Positions 55,617-64,000 of a stretch of DNA of 64,000 nt are shown piece by piece. The stretch comes from JAWKWA01 sp041397765 (GTDB lineage Bacteria > Pseudomonadota > Alphaproteobacteria > Rhizobiales > Hyphomicrobiaceae). Position numbers and translations under genes: made by a program. The stretch's first letter is position 1. Every line of letters begins with the position of its first letter. A model generated the notes under the pieces. The model saw only the letters and a program-made list of their open reading frames with translations, did no database searches and was not told the DNA's origin. The stretch lies in NCBI GenBank assembly GCA_041397765.1, contig JAWKWA010000016.1:24446-88445 (forward strand), given 5' to 3'.

Positions 55617-57398
55617 ATGGCAGTTTCAAGGACCGCAAGGAAGACCGACAGCCCTCCCTCGGAGCTCGAGCAGATCATCAGACGCTGCCGCATCGGCTTT
55701 GCCACCGTCGCGGTATTCAGCGCGGTGATCAACATCCTGATGCTCACCCAACCGCTCTACATGCTGCAGGTCTATAGTCGCGTCCTGACGACGGGGCACT
55801 ACGAGACACTCATTGCGCTGACTGTCATCGCCGCCGTGGCGATCGCGACGCTCTGCGTGCTCGACGGTCTGCGCTCGTCGGTGACCATCCGGATCGGCGC
55901 CTGGTTCAATGACCGCATGGGGCCGCTGCTGATCGCCTCGAGCGTCCGGGCGGAGCTCGCCGGTCGCGGCTTCGGCGCGCAGCCGATCCGCGATCTCGCC
56001 CAGATCCAGAACTTCATCTCCACCCAGGGCCTCAGCGTGTTCTTCGACCTGCCCTGGGTGCCACTCTACCTTCTGCTCATCTGGATGCTCCATCCGCTGC
56101 TGGGCGCGACGGCTACGGCATCGGCCATCACGTTGCTCGCGCTCGGCGTGCTCAACGAACTGGCGACACGCACGGCCAACGATAGCGCCAGCGCCCGCCA
56201 GATCGAGGCTGCGCAACAGGCGGACCGGACGGTGCGCAACGCCGAAGCGGTGACGGCCATGGCCATGCTGCCGGCGATGATCACCCGCTGGTACCGTGCG
56301 CACCGGTTGGCGCTCGCAGCGTCGCGACGCGCCGGAGAGACCGGTGCCCTCCTGATCGCAGCGACGAAGTTCGTGCGCCTATTCGTGCAGATCGCCATGC
56401 TCGGCCTCGGCGCGATGCTGGTGATCCGCGGCGCGCTGACGCCAGGCGCGATGATCGCCGGCTCCATCCTGCTCGGTCGGGCGCTGGCGCCGGTCGAGGT
56501 GGCAATCACCGCCTGGCGGAACTTCAGCGGCTCGCGCATCGCCTACCGGCGTCTCGAAGCGCTGCTCTCGCGATATCCGCCCATCGAGCCTCGCATGCCG
56601 CTGCCGGCACCGACCGGTCGCGTGACGGTCGAGCGGCTGACGCATGTCGCCGAGAGCGGCGCGACCATCCTCAGAGGCGTCAGCTTCTCGGTGGAGCCCG
56701 GCGAGATGGTCGCGGTGATCGGCCCTTCGGGTGCCGGGAAGAGCTCGCTTTGCCGGCTTCTGGTCGGCCTCTACGAGCCGGCCGCGGGCAGGGTGCGCAT
56801 CGATGGCTCGGAAATCGGCCACTGGGACCGGCTGCAGATCGGCCAGCACGTCGGCTATCTGCCACAGGATGTCGAGCTGTTCGCCGGAACGGTGCGCGAG
56901 AACATCGCTCGCATGGACATCGGCGAAAGCGCCGGTGTCGTCGAGGCGGCGATGCTCGCGCAAGCGCACGACCTCATCCAGAAGCTGTCGGATGGCTACG
57001 AGACCGAGATCGGCGACCACGGATTGCGGCTCTCGGGCGGACAGCGGCAGCGCATCGGCCTGGCGCGCGCAATCTACGGCAATCCGCGCGTGCTGGTGCT
57101 CGACGAGCCCAACTCCAGCCTCGATCAGGCGGGCGAGGCCGGTCTCGTGGCGGCGCTCGGCGAGATCAAGGAGCGCGGCACGGCGATCGTCGTCGTCGGC
57201 CATCGCCCATCGACGCTGGCGCAGGCCGACAAGATCCTTCTGCTGCGGGACGGCCGCGTCGAGATCTTCGGCCCGCGCGACGAGGTGATGAAGCGCATGC
57301 GCGAGGCGTCGGTCGCGGCGGCACGGAAGTCGCCCGCGGTGCGCGACACGCAGCCGGACGAGAGCGGCGCCGACGAGAAGCGCGTGGCGGCAGGCTGA
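55617..57398 (+). CDS. Type I secretion system ABC transporter permease/ATPase (PrtD type)
   Basis: A 593-residue inner-membrane ABC exporter. The N-terminal transmembrane domain (LTQPLYMLQVYSRVLTTGHY, LSVFFDLPWVPLYLLLIW, RWYRAHRLALAASRRAGETG) is that of PrtD/LapB-like type I exporters without a C39 peptidase domain. The nucleotide-binding domain has Walker A GPSGAGKSS, Q-loop YLPQDVELFAG, signature LSGGQRQR, Walker B VLVLDEPNS and H-loop VVGHRPS, all intact. It energises one-step export of substrates with C-terminal signals. It forms a pair with the HlyD gene 45 bases downstream; no outer-membrane TolC gene is in the window. Confidence 0.95.
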   Translation: MAVSRTARKTDSPPSELEQIIRRCRIGFATVAVFSAVINILMLTQPLYMLQVYSRVLTTGHYETLIALTVIAAVAIATLCVLDGLRSSVTIRIGAWFNDRMGPLLIASSVRAELAGRGFGAQPIRDLAQIQNFISTQGLSVFFDLPWVPLYLLLIWMLHPLLGATATASAITLLALGVLNELATRTANDSASARQIEAAQQADRTVRNAEAVTAMAMLPAMITRWYRAHRLALAASRRAGETGALLIAATKFVRLFVQIAMLGLGAMLVIRGALTPGAMIAGSILLGRALAPVEVAITAWRNFSGSRIAYRRLEALLSRYPPIEPRMPLPAPTGRVTVERLTHVAESGATILRGVSFSVEPGEMVAVIGPSGAGKSSLCRLLVGLYEPAAGRVRIDGSEIGHWDRLQIGQHVGYLPQDVELFAGTVRENIARMDIGESAGVVEAAMLAQAHDLIQKLSDGYETEIGDHGLRLSGGQRQRIGLARAIYGNPRVLVLDEPNSSLDQAGEAGLVAALGEIKERGTAIVVVGHRPSTLAQADKILLLRDGRVEIFGPRDEVMKRMREASVAAARKSPAVRDTQPDESGADEKRVAAG

Positions 57399-57443
57399 GC
57401 GTCGCTTGCCGTGCCTGAACGAGAGCCCTGAAGGGAGACCGAC

Positions 57444-58820
57444 ATGGATGGATCCCGGCATTTGAGCGCCTATCGCGGCGATATGCGGCTGGTGGGCGAG
57501 GAGCAGCACTGGCCCGATGACGGCGAGCTCGCGAGCGTATTGTCGCGACCTGCCCGGTGGGGTTGGCTGATCACCGCCGTCCTCGTGCTCGGCTTCGGCG
57601 GATGGGCCGCCACCGTGCGGCTCTCGGGTGGCGCCGTGGCGCCGGGCATCATCAGTCCGGAGGGTAGCCGGCGAACGGTGCAGCACCTGGAGGGCGGCAT
57701 CATCGCGCGCCTCATGGTGCGCGACGGCGACGAGGTGACGAAAGGCCAGCCGCTCGTCGAGATGCAGAGCCTGGAGGCGCGCGCGACGCATGATTCGCTC
57801 GTGAAGCAGCATCGCATGCTCCGCCTCATGGTGCTGCGGCTGACCGGCGAGCGGACCGGCTTCACGACGCTGCCGCTTCCCTCCGACATGCCGGCCGACG
57901 ACCCGGCCGTCATCGAGGCACTGTCGGGTCAGCAAGGGCTGATGGATGCGCGATGGCGCGCCTATCACAAGCGGCACGACATCGTGGCCGACCGGATCGA
58001 CCAGCTCAAGGAGCAGATCCGCGGCTACGAGGCGCAGGAGGCGAGTACGGAGCGGCAGCTCGCGCTCATCGCCGACGAGCTGCAAAGCAAGCGCGCGCTC
58101 TTCAAGAAGGGGCTGACGACGAAGCCGGCGCTTCGCCAGCTCGAGCGCGCCGAGGCCGAGATCGAGGGACGGCGTGGCGAGTATCGCGCCTCGATCGCGC
58201 ATGCGCGTGAGCAGATCGCCGAGGCGCAGATGCAGGCGGAACTGCTCGAGGCCGAGCGCATCGACCAGATCGCCTCCGATCTCGAGAAGGCGAAGCTCGA
58301 CCTGATGACGACCGAGGAGAGACTGCGCACGAGCGCCGATGTGCTGGCGCGGACATTGATCAGCGCGCCGGTCTCGGGCCGCATCGTGGAGCTGCGATAC
58401 AAGACCGAGGGCGGCGTCGTTGCGCCGGGCGCGCCGATCATGGACATCGTTCCGGAGGAGGAGGTGCTGCTGATCGACGCCCGCATCGCGCCGGCCGACA
58501 TCGACGTCATCCATGCGGGACTGGCGGCGCAGGTTCAGCTCACCGCCTATTCGTCGCGCACGACGCCGCGCGTCACCGGCACGGTGCGCTCGATCTCGGC
58601 CGACCGGCTGGTCGACGAGCGCACGGGCCAGGCCTATTTCCTGGCGCGCATCGAGGTGGACCGGGCCGACCTCGCGCGGATCGGCGAAACCGGACACCAG
58701 GTCGAATTGAAGCCCGGCATGGCGGCGGAAGTGCTGATCGTGACCGGCGAACGGACGCTCGTGCAATATGTCTTCGAGCCGTTCATGGACGCGCTGTGGC
58801 GCTCGTTCCGCGAAGTGTGA
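57444..58820 (+). CDS. HlyD-family membrane fusion protein of the type I secretion system
   Basis: A 458-residue periplasmic adaptor: one membrane helix near residues 33-55 (WGWLITAVLVLGFGGWAA), a barrel-sandwich/lipoyl half-motif (GAVAPGIISPEGSRRTVQHL, EGGIIARLMVRDGDEVTKGQ), a long coiled coil at about 110-300 with heptads (LEAERIDQIASDLEKAKLDL), the second lipoyl half (ISAPVSGRIVELRYKTEGGV) and the beta-barrel end (GQAYFLARIEVDRADLARIG). GGGAG lies seven bases before the ATG. It bridges the ABC transporter to an outer-membrane TolC protein encoded elsewhere. Confidence 0.94.
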   Translation: MDGSRHLSAYRGDMRLVGEEQHWPDDGELASVLSRPARWGWLITAVLVLGFGGWAATVRLSGGAVAPGIISPEGSRRTVQHLEGGIIARLMVRDGDEVTKGQPLVEMQSLEARATHDSLVKQHRMLRLMVLRLTGERTGFTTLPLPSDMPADDPAVIEALSGQQGLMDARWRAYHKRHDIVADRIDQLKEQIRGYEAQEASTERQLALIADELQSKRALFKKGLTTKPALRQLERAEAEIEGRRGEYRASIAHAREQIAEAQMQAELLEAERIDQIASDLEKAKLDLMTTEERLRTSADVLARTLISAPVSGRIVELRYKTEGGVVAPGAPIMDIVPEEEVLLIDARIAPADIDVIHAGLAAQVQLTAYSSRTTPRVTGTVRSISADRLVDERTGQAYFLARIEVDRADLARIGETGHQVELKPGMAAEVLIVTGERTLVQYVFEPFMDALWRSFREV

Positions 58821-59011
58821 CGAGGAGGGGCGACCGGCCGCAATGCTGGCGGGGACCGTCCAGTGCCAGGCCGGATGGCGGGCTGATGAGCGCCGTGAGG
58901 CGGGCGGATGGAAGCGTGCAGGCTCTCGTGAGTGCTTGGGCTGAGACTCGGCCGCCGTCAGCAGACTGGCCGGAAGCGAGACGGTGGCCCGAGCACAGGC
59001 CTCGAACAAAG

Positions 59012-59069
59012 TTGCGGCCCCGGCGTGAAAGCCCGGTCCATCACCCGGGCAGACACGCAAGGGCCGCAA
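59012..59069. other. Nested stem-loop between convergent genes
   Basis: Outer arms TTGCGGCCC (59012-59020) and GGGCCGCAA (59061-59069) enclose an inner GCCCGG / CCGGGC hairpin (59031-59036, 59045-59050). No T tract follows. It may be part of a bidirectional terminator or a structured RNA. The rest of 58821-59124 shows no gene. Confidence 0.45.
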
Positions 59070-59081
59070 GTCCCGAGGGCA

Positions 59082-59112
59082 GGATCCGGCGAGTGCTGCA
59101 TTCGCCGGATCC
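59082..59112. terminator. Hairpin between convergent hlyD-type gene and RTX pseudogene
   Basis: Perfect 11-base arms GGATCCGGCGA (59082-59092) and TCGCCGGATCC (59102-59112), nine-base loop, 13 bases from the end of the minus-strand gene. No T tract, so a factor-dependent or bidirectional terminator is only inferred. Confidence 0.4.
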
Positions 59113-59124
59113 CGCGCGACGGGG

Positions 59125-61924
59125 TTAGACGATGGTCATCACATTGCCAGCGAAGGTCGACGGTCCTCGAGCTACGAGACCAAGGAGTCTTCACGACGTT
59201 ATCCTCGCCGTTCGACGTGAAGGTTGCGGAGTTCGGCTCCGCGGTCATGGACGAGGTAGGTCTTGCCGTACCGAACTAACCAGTGCCGATTGCCGGTCGG
59301 CACACCGACCGAGTTGATGCCTTGATCGAGGAAGTCCTGAACACCGCTGGCGGTGTCGGCAGTGGCTGACGGCAGCACCGAGAGGCGTCACGAGGGTCGG
59401 TGGCCCGCTCCGAAGTCGATCTTGTCGCCGATCTGCGCATCGACGTCGTCGAAGAGCGCCCGGACCGCAAGCGTGTGCCGATGTTGAACGTGTCGACGCC
59501 GGCCCCACCGTTGAGGAAGTCGGCTCCCGCTTTGCCATCCAGCGTGTCGTCGCCACTGCCGCCGTTCAGCGTGTCACTGCCGGCCGCACCGGTCAGCTCG
59601 TCGTCACCAGCGCCGGTAGTGAAGGTGACACCCGTTGCCAGAGCAGCCGTCGCGATGACTGCCCCTGCCGCACCAGTGCCCGTGACCCCGCTGGCATCGA
59701 GGGTCGCCAGAGCCGTGAGCGTGGAACCGGTGAAATCGACGCCCATGTCGCCCGACACCGTGACCGTCTTGGCGGCAGCGATGGTAAGTGCTGCGTCGAA
59801 GTTCGCCGCCGGCGCCGTCGCATCCGTGTCGTCGGTCGTGATGTTGATGGTCTCGACATCGGCGATCGTGATGCCGCCGACACTGAAGCCGTCGCCACCT
59901 TGAAGGCGAGGTTGACGACATCCGACGTTCCGGTTGCAACCTTGAGATCGATCGTTGATCCCCCGCATGCCGCCGTGAACGTGACGAGATTGGTCGCTGC
60001 CAGATGTCCAGATCGATAGGGCCATCGACGGTCACATTGCCGATATTGCCGAGATTGGCGAGATTGATTGTTTGGCCGGCTGCACCCGTCAGGTTGAGCG
60101 CCTCGAAATTGGTGATCGTCGTTCCGAGGGTCGCGGCCGCGGCAGTAGCCGCATCCATGGTCAGCGTGTCGGTCCCGGCACCGCCATCGATGCTACCGCC
60201 AACGCCAAGGGGCATTGCGTTCACGGTCACATTGTCATCGCCAGCGCCCATGCTCTGCGCCTTGGTGGTGGCGCCGAAGGTCACCGTGTCGGCCTGGCTC
60301 GAGCCGGTGAAGGCGACGTCGTTGGCGAGAGCAGCGGTGATCGTCACACCGCCGCCATTGCCGGAGGCGTTGACGGTCGCGTTGGCCGCGAGGGCGACGC
60401 TTACGCTTGCAAGCGTCAACTCCTGATCGCCCCCAGCGTGAGGCTGGTGGCAGCGCCGGCAACGACGTTGTCCAGCGTGTTGGCTGCGACCGTCGAGTTG
60501 ATGGTCAGGCCAGTCGCGGTGGCGTCGGTGAGGTTGCCACCGGTCACCGTGTCGAGCGTCACGGCGAGATTGCGCGTGCCCGCTGCTGCGACGACCGTGG
60601 TGTCTTGGTTGGTGTCGGAGATCGCCAGCGACGTGAGGGCATCGCTGGTGATGGTCGCCGCACCGGTATGGCTTGCGATGCTGACGGTCGTAAGCGTGTC
60701 GGTCTCGTTCGCTCCGTCGGTAATGGTGACGCCATTCCCGGCTACCGTCGTCACCGATGTCGCGTTGCCGTCGGTCTTGATGTTGATAAGGCCGGCGGCA
60801 CCAGCCGTCGTCGCCGTCACGGTCTCCAGCCCGACGAAGGCGGACAGGTCTGCCTCGATCTTGCCGGACGTCGTGATGAGGTTGACGTTCTCGATCCCGG
60901 TGACAGAGCTCAACGCTGGTTGCGGATCGATGTCGATCGCTGCATTGTGTACGATCGACAGGGTGTCGTTGCCGGCGCCGCCGTCGAGCGTGTCGAGGGC
61001 GTTGAAGGTGCTCGCCGGATTGGCGACAAAGGTGTCGTCATTGGCGGTGCCGACGAGATTGTCGATGCCGGCCGTCAGGTTGAAGGTCGAGCCGGTGATC
61101 GGCGCGGTACCGTTGATGACGATCGTCACGGTCGCCGTGTCGGTGCCGCCATTGCCGTCCGAAATCTCGTAGGTGAAGCTGTCGGTGGCGACGGTGCCGA
61201 CCGGAACGGTGCTGAACTTGCCGTTCGGATCGTAGCTGAAGGTGCCGTCGGCGTTCATGGTCACGCGGGCGCCGGAGGCGAGCGTGATGGTGCTGCCGAT
61301 GACGCCGGCCTGGCCATCGACCATGGAGATCGACAGCGTGTCGCCGTCGAAGTCGCTGTCATTGGCGAGCACCGAGCCGAACACCGTGGCGCCGGCATCG
61401 GCGTCGATCGTGCCGGCCGTGTCGCTGACCGCGTCGGGGCCGTGATTGACCGTCAGGTCGATGGTCTTGTCGGCGAATTTCAGCTTTTCGACGCTGGTGA
61501 GCGTGTCGGTGCCGGTGGCATCGGCGACCGTCCAGGTCGTGCCGGAAACATGGGTGATCGTGTAGTTGGTCGAGAGGCCGGCATAGATCGCCGTGTCGGT
61601 GCCCGAGCCACCGTTGATCCTGTCGCTGCCGGCGCCGCCGGTGATCCTGTCATTGCCGGCATCGCCGTTGATGATGTCGTTGCCGCCGTCACCATACATG
61701 GTGTCGTTGCCGGTACCGCCGGACATCCGATCATTGCCGGTGCCGCCATACATGGTGTCGTTGCCGGCGCCGCCGTTCATCTTGTCGTTGCCGGCGCCGC
61801 CATACATGCGATCGTTGCCGCCAGCGCCGTTGATCGTGTCGTTGCCGCCGAGGCCATGCAGGATGTCGCTGGCGTTCGTGCCGAAGATCTTGTCACTCTT
61901 ATTCGTGCCGATCTTCCTAACCAT
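59125..61924 (-). pseudogene. S-layer/RTX-like surface protein, 3' part broken by about six frameshifts
   Basis: It starts at ATG 61924 with GGAG ribosome binding site. Residues 1-115 are RTX repeats (GGAGNDTMYGGTGNDRMSGG); then a VCBS/cadherin-like domain (GSVLANDSDFDGDTLSI, TDSFTYEISDGNGGTDTATV), then S-layer-like beta repeats (GIDNLVGTANDDTFVANPAS, IENVNLITTSGKIEADLSAF). The frame ends at 60416 but continues in others: TLASVSVALAANATVNASGN, AATNLVTFTAACGGSTIDLK, GGITIADVETINITTDD with RTX patches, LAVRALFDDVDAQIGDKIDF, SGVQDFLDQGINSVGVPTGN and finally STFAGNVMTIV at TAA 59125. Shifts lie near 60420, 60000, 59895, 59480, 59390 and 59180. Either decay or poor sequence. Confidence 0.75.
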
Positions 61925-62601
61925 CTCGTCTCTCCTCACTCGTCACTACGTGACTGACCCAACAAGCGTCCCGTATTCGTCCATCGACGACGCTTTAGAA
62001 CGCTCACCATCCTCAGCGCGCACCTAGAGAACTATGACGAAATATTTCGTCATTTCGCTCCACTGCCAGTTCTCTTGAATCGGATTGCTCGTGATTCTCG
62101 AGTCCATGAAGCGCGCGCTCGCGCCAATTCGACGCGCAGTTCATATACTCAGCTCGACCCATCATTTTATGTGGGACAACACGACTTCCGCCCCATGACC
62201 CCCTTTGGTTAATACAGAGCCATGACTGGAACGGCTACCAGATAACACTCGCCCCCACACTCTATATATTGTGGGGTTTCATGAGTTTTTGGTGAGACCA
62301 TCGTCCGGCGACAGATCGAGTTGCAGCAACGCAACACCGCCGATCGCGAACGAGCTGGCGCGCGAGCTGAAGCGCGGGGCGATGTCGGGCATCAACCTGC
62401 GGTCGCCTCTTCGCAGAGCGGCACCGGCGGCCGCCTCGGGAGCAGGAGGGAGAGAGAGGCTTGCGCTCAGATGGAGCTGGCGTCTGCGCGCGAGGGCGCA
62501 GATCCGACGGGCCGGAACCTGCCGCCCTCAAGGCAACGCGACGCTCCAGACCGGCGCGGACGGATCGCTGCTCCGACCGCGCCGACGTCTCGCGAGTGGC
62601 G
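61925..62601. other. Intergenic region between RTX pseudogene and LuxR-type regulator
   Basis: About 680 bases. The part 62030-62290 is AT-rich and should contain the promoter of the minus-strand RTX gene. A CCCCACA / TGTGGGG hairpin (62253-62259, 62270-62276) around TATATAT is followed by TTTC and TTTTT. No supported ORF; frames over 62290-62600 are shadows or random. Confidence 0.4.
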
Positions 62602-63627
62602 TCACCGGCACATGTTCAGGACGCAGCTCACGAGCTCGACCTGGGAAGCGCAATCCAAACGCCGGTTGATGTTGGAAAGGTGCCAGCGGACCGTGGCTAT
62701 CTCACCACCATGCTGTTGCGTGAAGCCCTTTGGAGATCCGCCGCCGGCGATGAAGGAGGCGATCTTCGCCTCCGTCTCGGTGAAGCCCAGCATCTCGACG
62801 ATCGTTCTCGGCGGGACGCGGGCGAAGCGGTCGCTGCGGCGCAACGAAACCTTCAGGTAGGCCGCCCGCTCCCCGCCGGCGCCGCCAAGCTCGGACGCCA
62901 CCTGATGGAGGGGCGTGACCTTGACCGCATGGATCGCCTCCAGGTCCTTGCGGGACCGGCAGGGCGCACCAACAGGCTGACCGCTCGTCAAGGCGGCTGC
63001 GATGAGCTTCTCGAACTTGGAGGGCTCGACGAGACCGGGCAGACGCAGCCGCCCATCGGGCGCGCGCATCAGCAGGTCGCCGGCGGCGAACTCGGCCTCT
63101 GCCGCACCGTTATAGTAGAGCGTCGAGCAATCCGGCCCGATGATCACGGCGGCATGGCCGTCGGCCTCGAGAAGAGCCTTGACGATCCCCAGGCCGACCG
63201 AGAGCTCCAGGACGAGAGAGGCAAAGTCGAGGGCCTGAACCAGCCGCTCGCGGTGGACGGCGAGACAGCCGATCAGATCGGCCCAGACCGGGCCGTCAGC
63301 TCCGTTGCGGTGAACCGCAAGCTCCCCGTGAATCGGCCCGGCGCGGCTCGAGACGACGCAGGCCACGCCAGCCTCGCCGGCCTCGATCTTCGGCGCCGAC
63401 GCGCCGCGCCCGTCCGCCGGGCCCGGCAGCCGCAGCATGCAGATCGGTGCGGCCTGACCATTCCGCCAGGTTACACAGGGCTCTATCTCCGGCAGCCAGC
63501 TGCGCAACCTCGCCATCAGCTGATGCCACATCTGCGGCATCTGCCGGGGCTCGAAGAGCTGCTCTATCTCAGAAGAAAGATCCAGATCCCTCGAGGGACC
63601 GGAAGGCTCGAATCCACGCACGCCCAT
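62602..63627 (-). CDS. LuxR-type helix-turn-helix regulator
   Basis: A 341-residue protein (ATG 63627; an in-frame GTG lies two codons upstream). The N-terminal ~180 residues have no recognised domain (EIEQLFEPRQMPQMWHQLMA, CVTWRNGQAAPICMLRLPG). Residues 170-260 look PAS-like (ADGHAAVIIGPDCSTLYYNG, AAEAEFAAGDLLMRAPDGRL). The C-terminal ~65 residues are a LuxR-type DNA-binding domain (EMLGFTETEAKIASFIAGGG, TVRWHLSNINRRLDCASQVE). It probably senses a cytoplasmic or diffusible signal. Transcribed towards the S-layer/RTX gene on the same strand, so it may control that gene or the exporter cluster. Confidence 0.75.
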   Translation of the reverse strand: MGVRGFEPSGPSRDLDLSSEIEQLFEPRQMPQMWHQLMARLRSWLPEIEPCVTWRNGQAAPICMLRLPGPADGRGASAPKIEAGEAGVACVVSSRAGPIHGELAVHRNGADGPVWADLIGCLAVHRERLVQALDFASLVLELSVGLGIVKALLEADGHAAVIIGPDCSTLYYNGAAEAEFAAGDLLMRAPDGRLRLPGLVEPSKFEKLIAAALTSGQPVGAPCRSRKDLEAIHAVKVTPLHQVASELGGAGGERAAYLKVSLRRSDRFARVPPRTIVEMLGFTETEAKIASFIAGGGSPKGFTQQHGGEIATVRWHLSNINRRLDCASQVELVSCVLNMCR

Positions 63628-64000
63628 CGACACTTACCCACCCCCCTTGTCAAACCCGCAGGGTTTGTTAAGCCAAGGTTTTGGGATCTCGCCTTCATTC
63701 TTAAGGCATGAGGTCGAACGATCCGCAGAATGAAAGTATATCAACTTTTCTCTGCGCGCAACCGTGATTTATACCTTGATACGCCGATCGATGAAAACAA
63801 TCATTAGCGCGCGGAGCGATCGAAAAACCGCATCGGACTTGTCAACACGGAAAAATCCGTAAGGTGGCAAAACACTAGTGCCCCTAAGGCGGAAATGCTA
63901 CCCATCATACAATTTGATGCGGTATTTTGTCGCATACGAAATTGCAACACTCTCTATTGATTGCCAAATATGTCGCGATGCGCCTGTCGATCGCCGAAGC
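63628..64000. other. AT-rich region upstream of the LuxR-type gene
   Basis: The last 370 bases are markedly less GC-rich than the rest of the window and contain no ORF with features. Probable regulatory region of the LuxR-type gene, perhaps shared with a gene beyond the window edge. Confidence 0.4.

Noticed and set aside
56379..59069. 896-codon minus-strand open frame
   Set aside because: Opposite the ABC and HlyD genes, whose motifs are certain; no protein features of its own.
58796..59128. ORF across the hlyD 3' end and the following gap
   Set aside because: Starts inside the HlyD gene, ends on hairpins, Arg/Pro-rich with no domain.

Overview
The window is a GC-rich bacterial chromosome segment. 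It most likely comes from an alphaproteobacterium of the order Hyphomicrobiales. The ethylmalonyl-CoA pathway genes (ccr, ecm/meaA, mcd), a DUF1134/EipA-type envelope protein, SqdB, Ku/LigD and RTX proteins exported by a PrtD-type machine all fit that group. This placement is inferred from gene content; no marker gene for species identification is present.

Layout. At 1-4.1 kb lie a truncated patatin-like gene, a DMT permease, a DUF3754 protein and prmA. At 4.1-10.4 kb is a glycolipid block: a sugar epimerase and sqdB on the minus strand, diverging from a GT4 glycosyltransferase and an ABC-exporter-like protein whose ATPase motifs are lost. The 10.4-19.6 kb stretch is accessory: palindromic repeats, a Crp/Fnr fragment, a repeat-bearing stress-type protein, a DUF892 protein, an intact ku, a frameshifted ligD, a tandem repeat array and a tRNA-Leu-like gene with a poorly paired acceptor stem. 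The 19.7-25.1 kb stretch holds two permeases, a 38-residue small ORF, an almost T-free low-complexity tract and an eipA-like gene. The 25.3-36.9 kb stretch carries the ethylmalonyl-CoA pathway genes: ecm (frameshifted as read), ccr and mcd, interleaved with small membrane proteins, a small RTX protein and a large Ala-rich protein. The 37.0-41.7 kb stretch is an operon for a methylated-amine demethylating system (FAD/GcvT-type oxidoreductase, non-pyrrolysine MttB homologue, TetR regulator), followed by glpD-glpK on the opposite strand.

The most interesting region is 45.5-63.6 kb. A LuxR-type regulator with an atypical receiver is followed, all on the plus strand, by three small proteins of different length, an acetyltransferase-TPR fusion, a 1094-residue RTX protein, and the ABC and HlyD subunits of a type I secretion system. 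The three small proteins (212, 251 and 95 residues) end in the same ungapped C-terminal block, D-[TS]-[FY]-x7-L-x-[IV]-E-D-x-L-S-[TS]-[VI], although the rest of each protein differs. I propose that this block is a C-terminal export or targeting tag read by the adjacent type I exporter. A convergent S-layer/RTX-like gene and a second LuxR-type regulator close the region.

Two cautions apply. Frameshifts recur (ligD, ecm, the Ala-rich protein and the second large RTX gene), so either real gene decay or uncorrected indels in the assembly is involved. At least three families of short palindromic repeats are dispersed through gene-free gaps; two of them flank the type I secretion genes.
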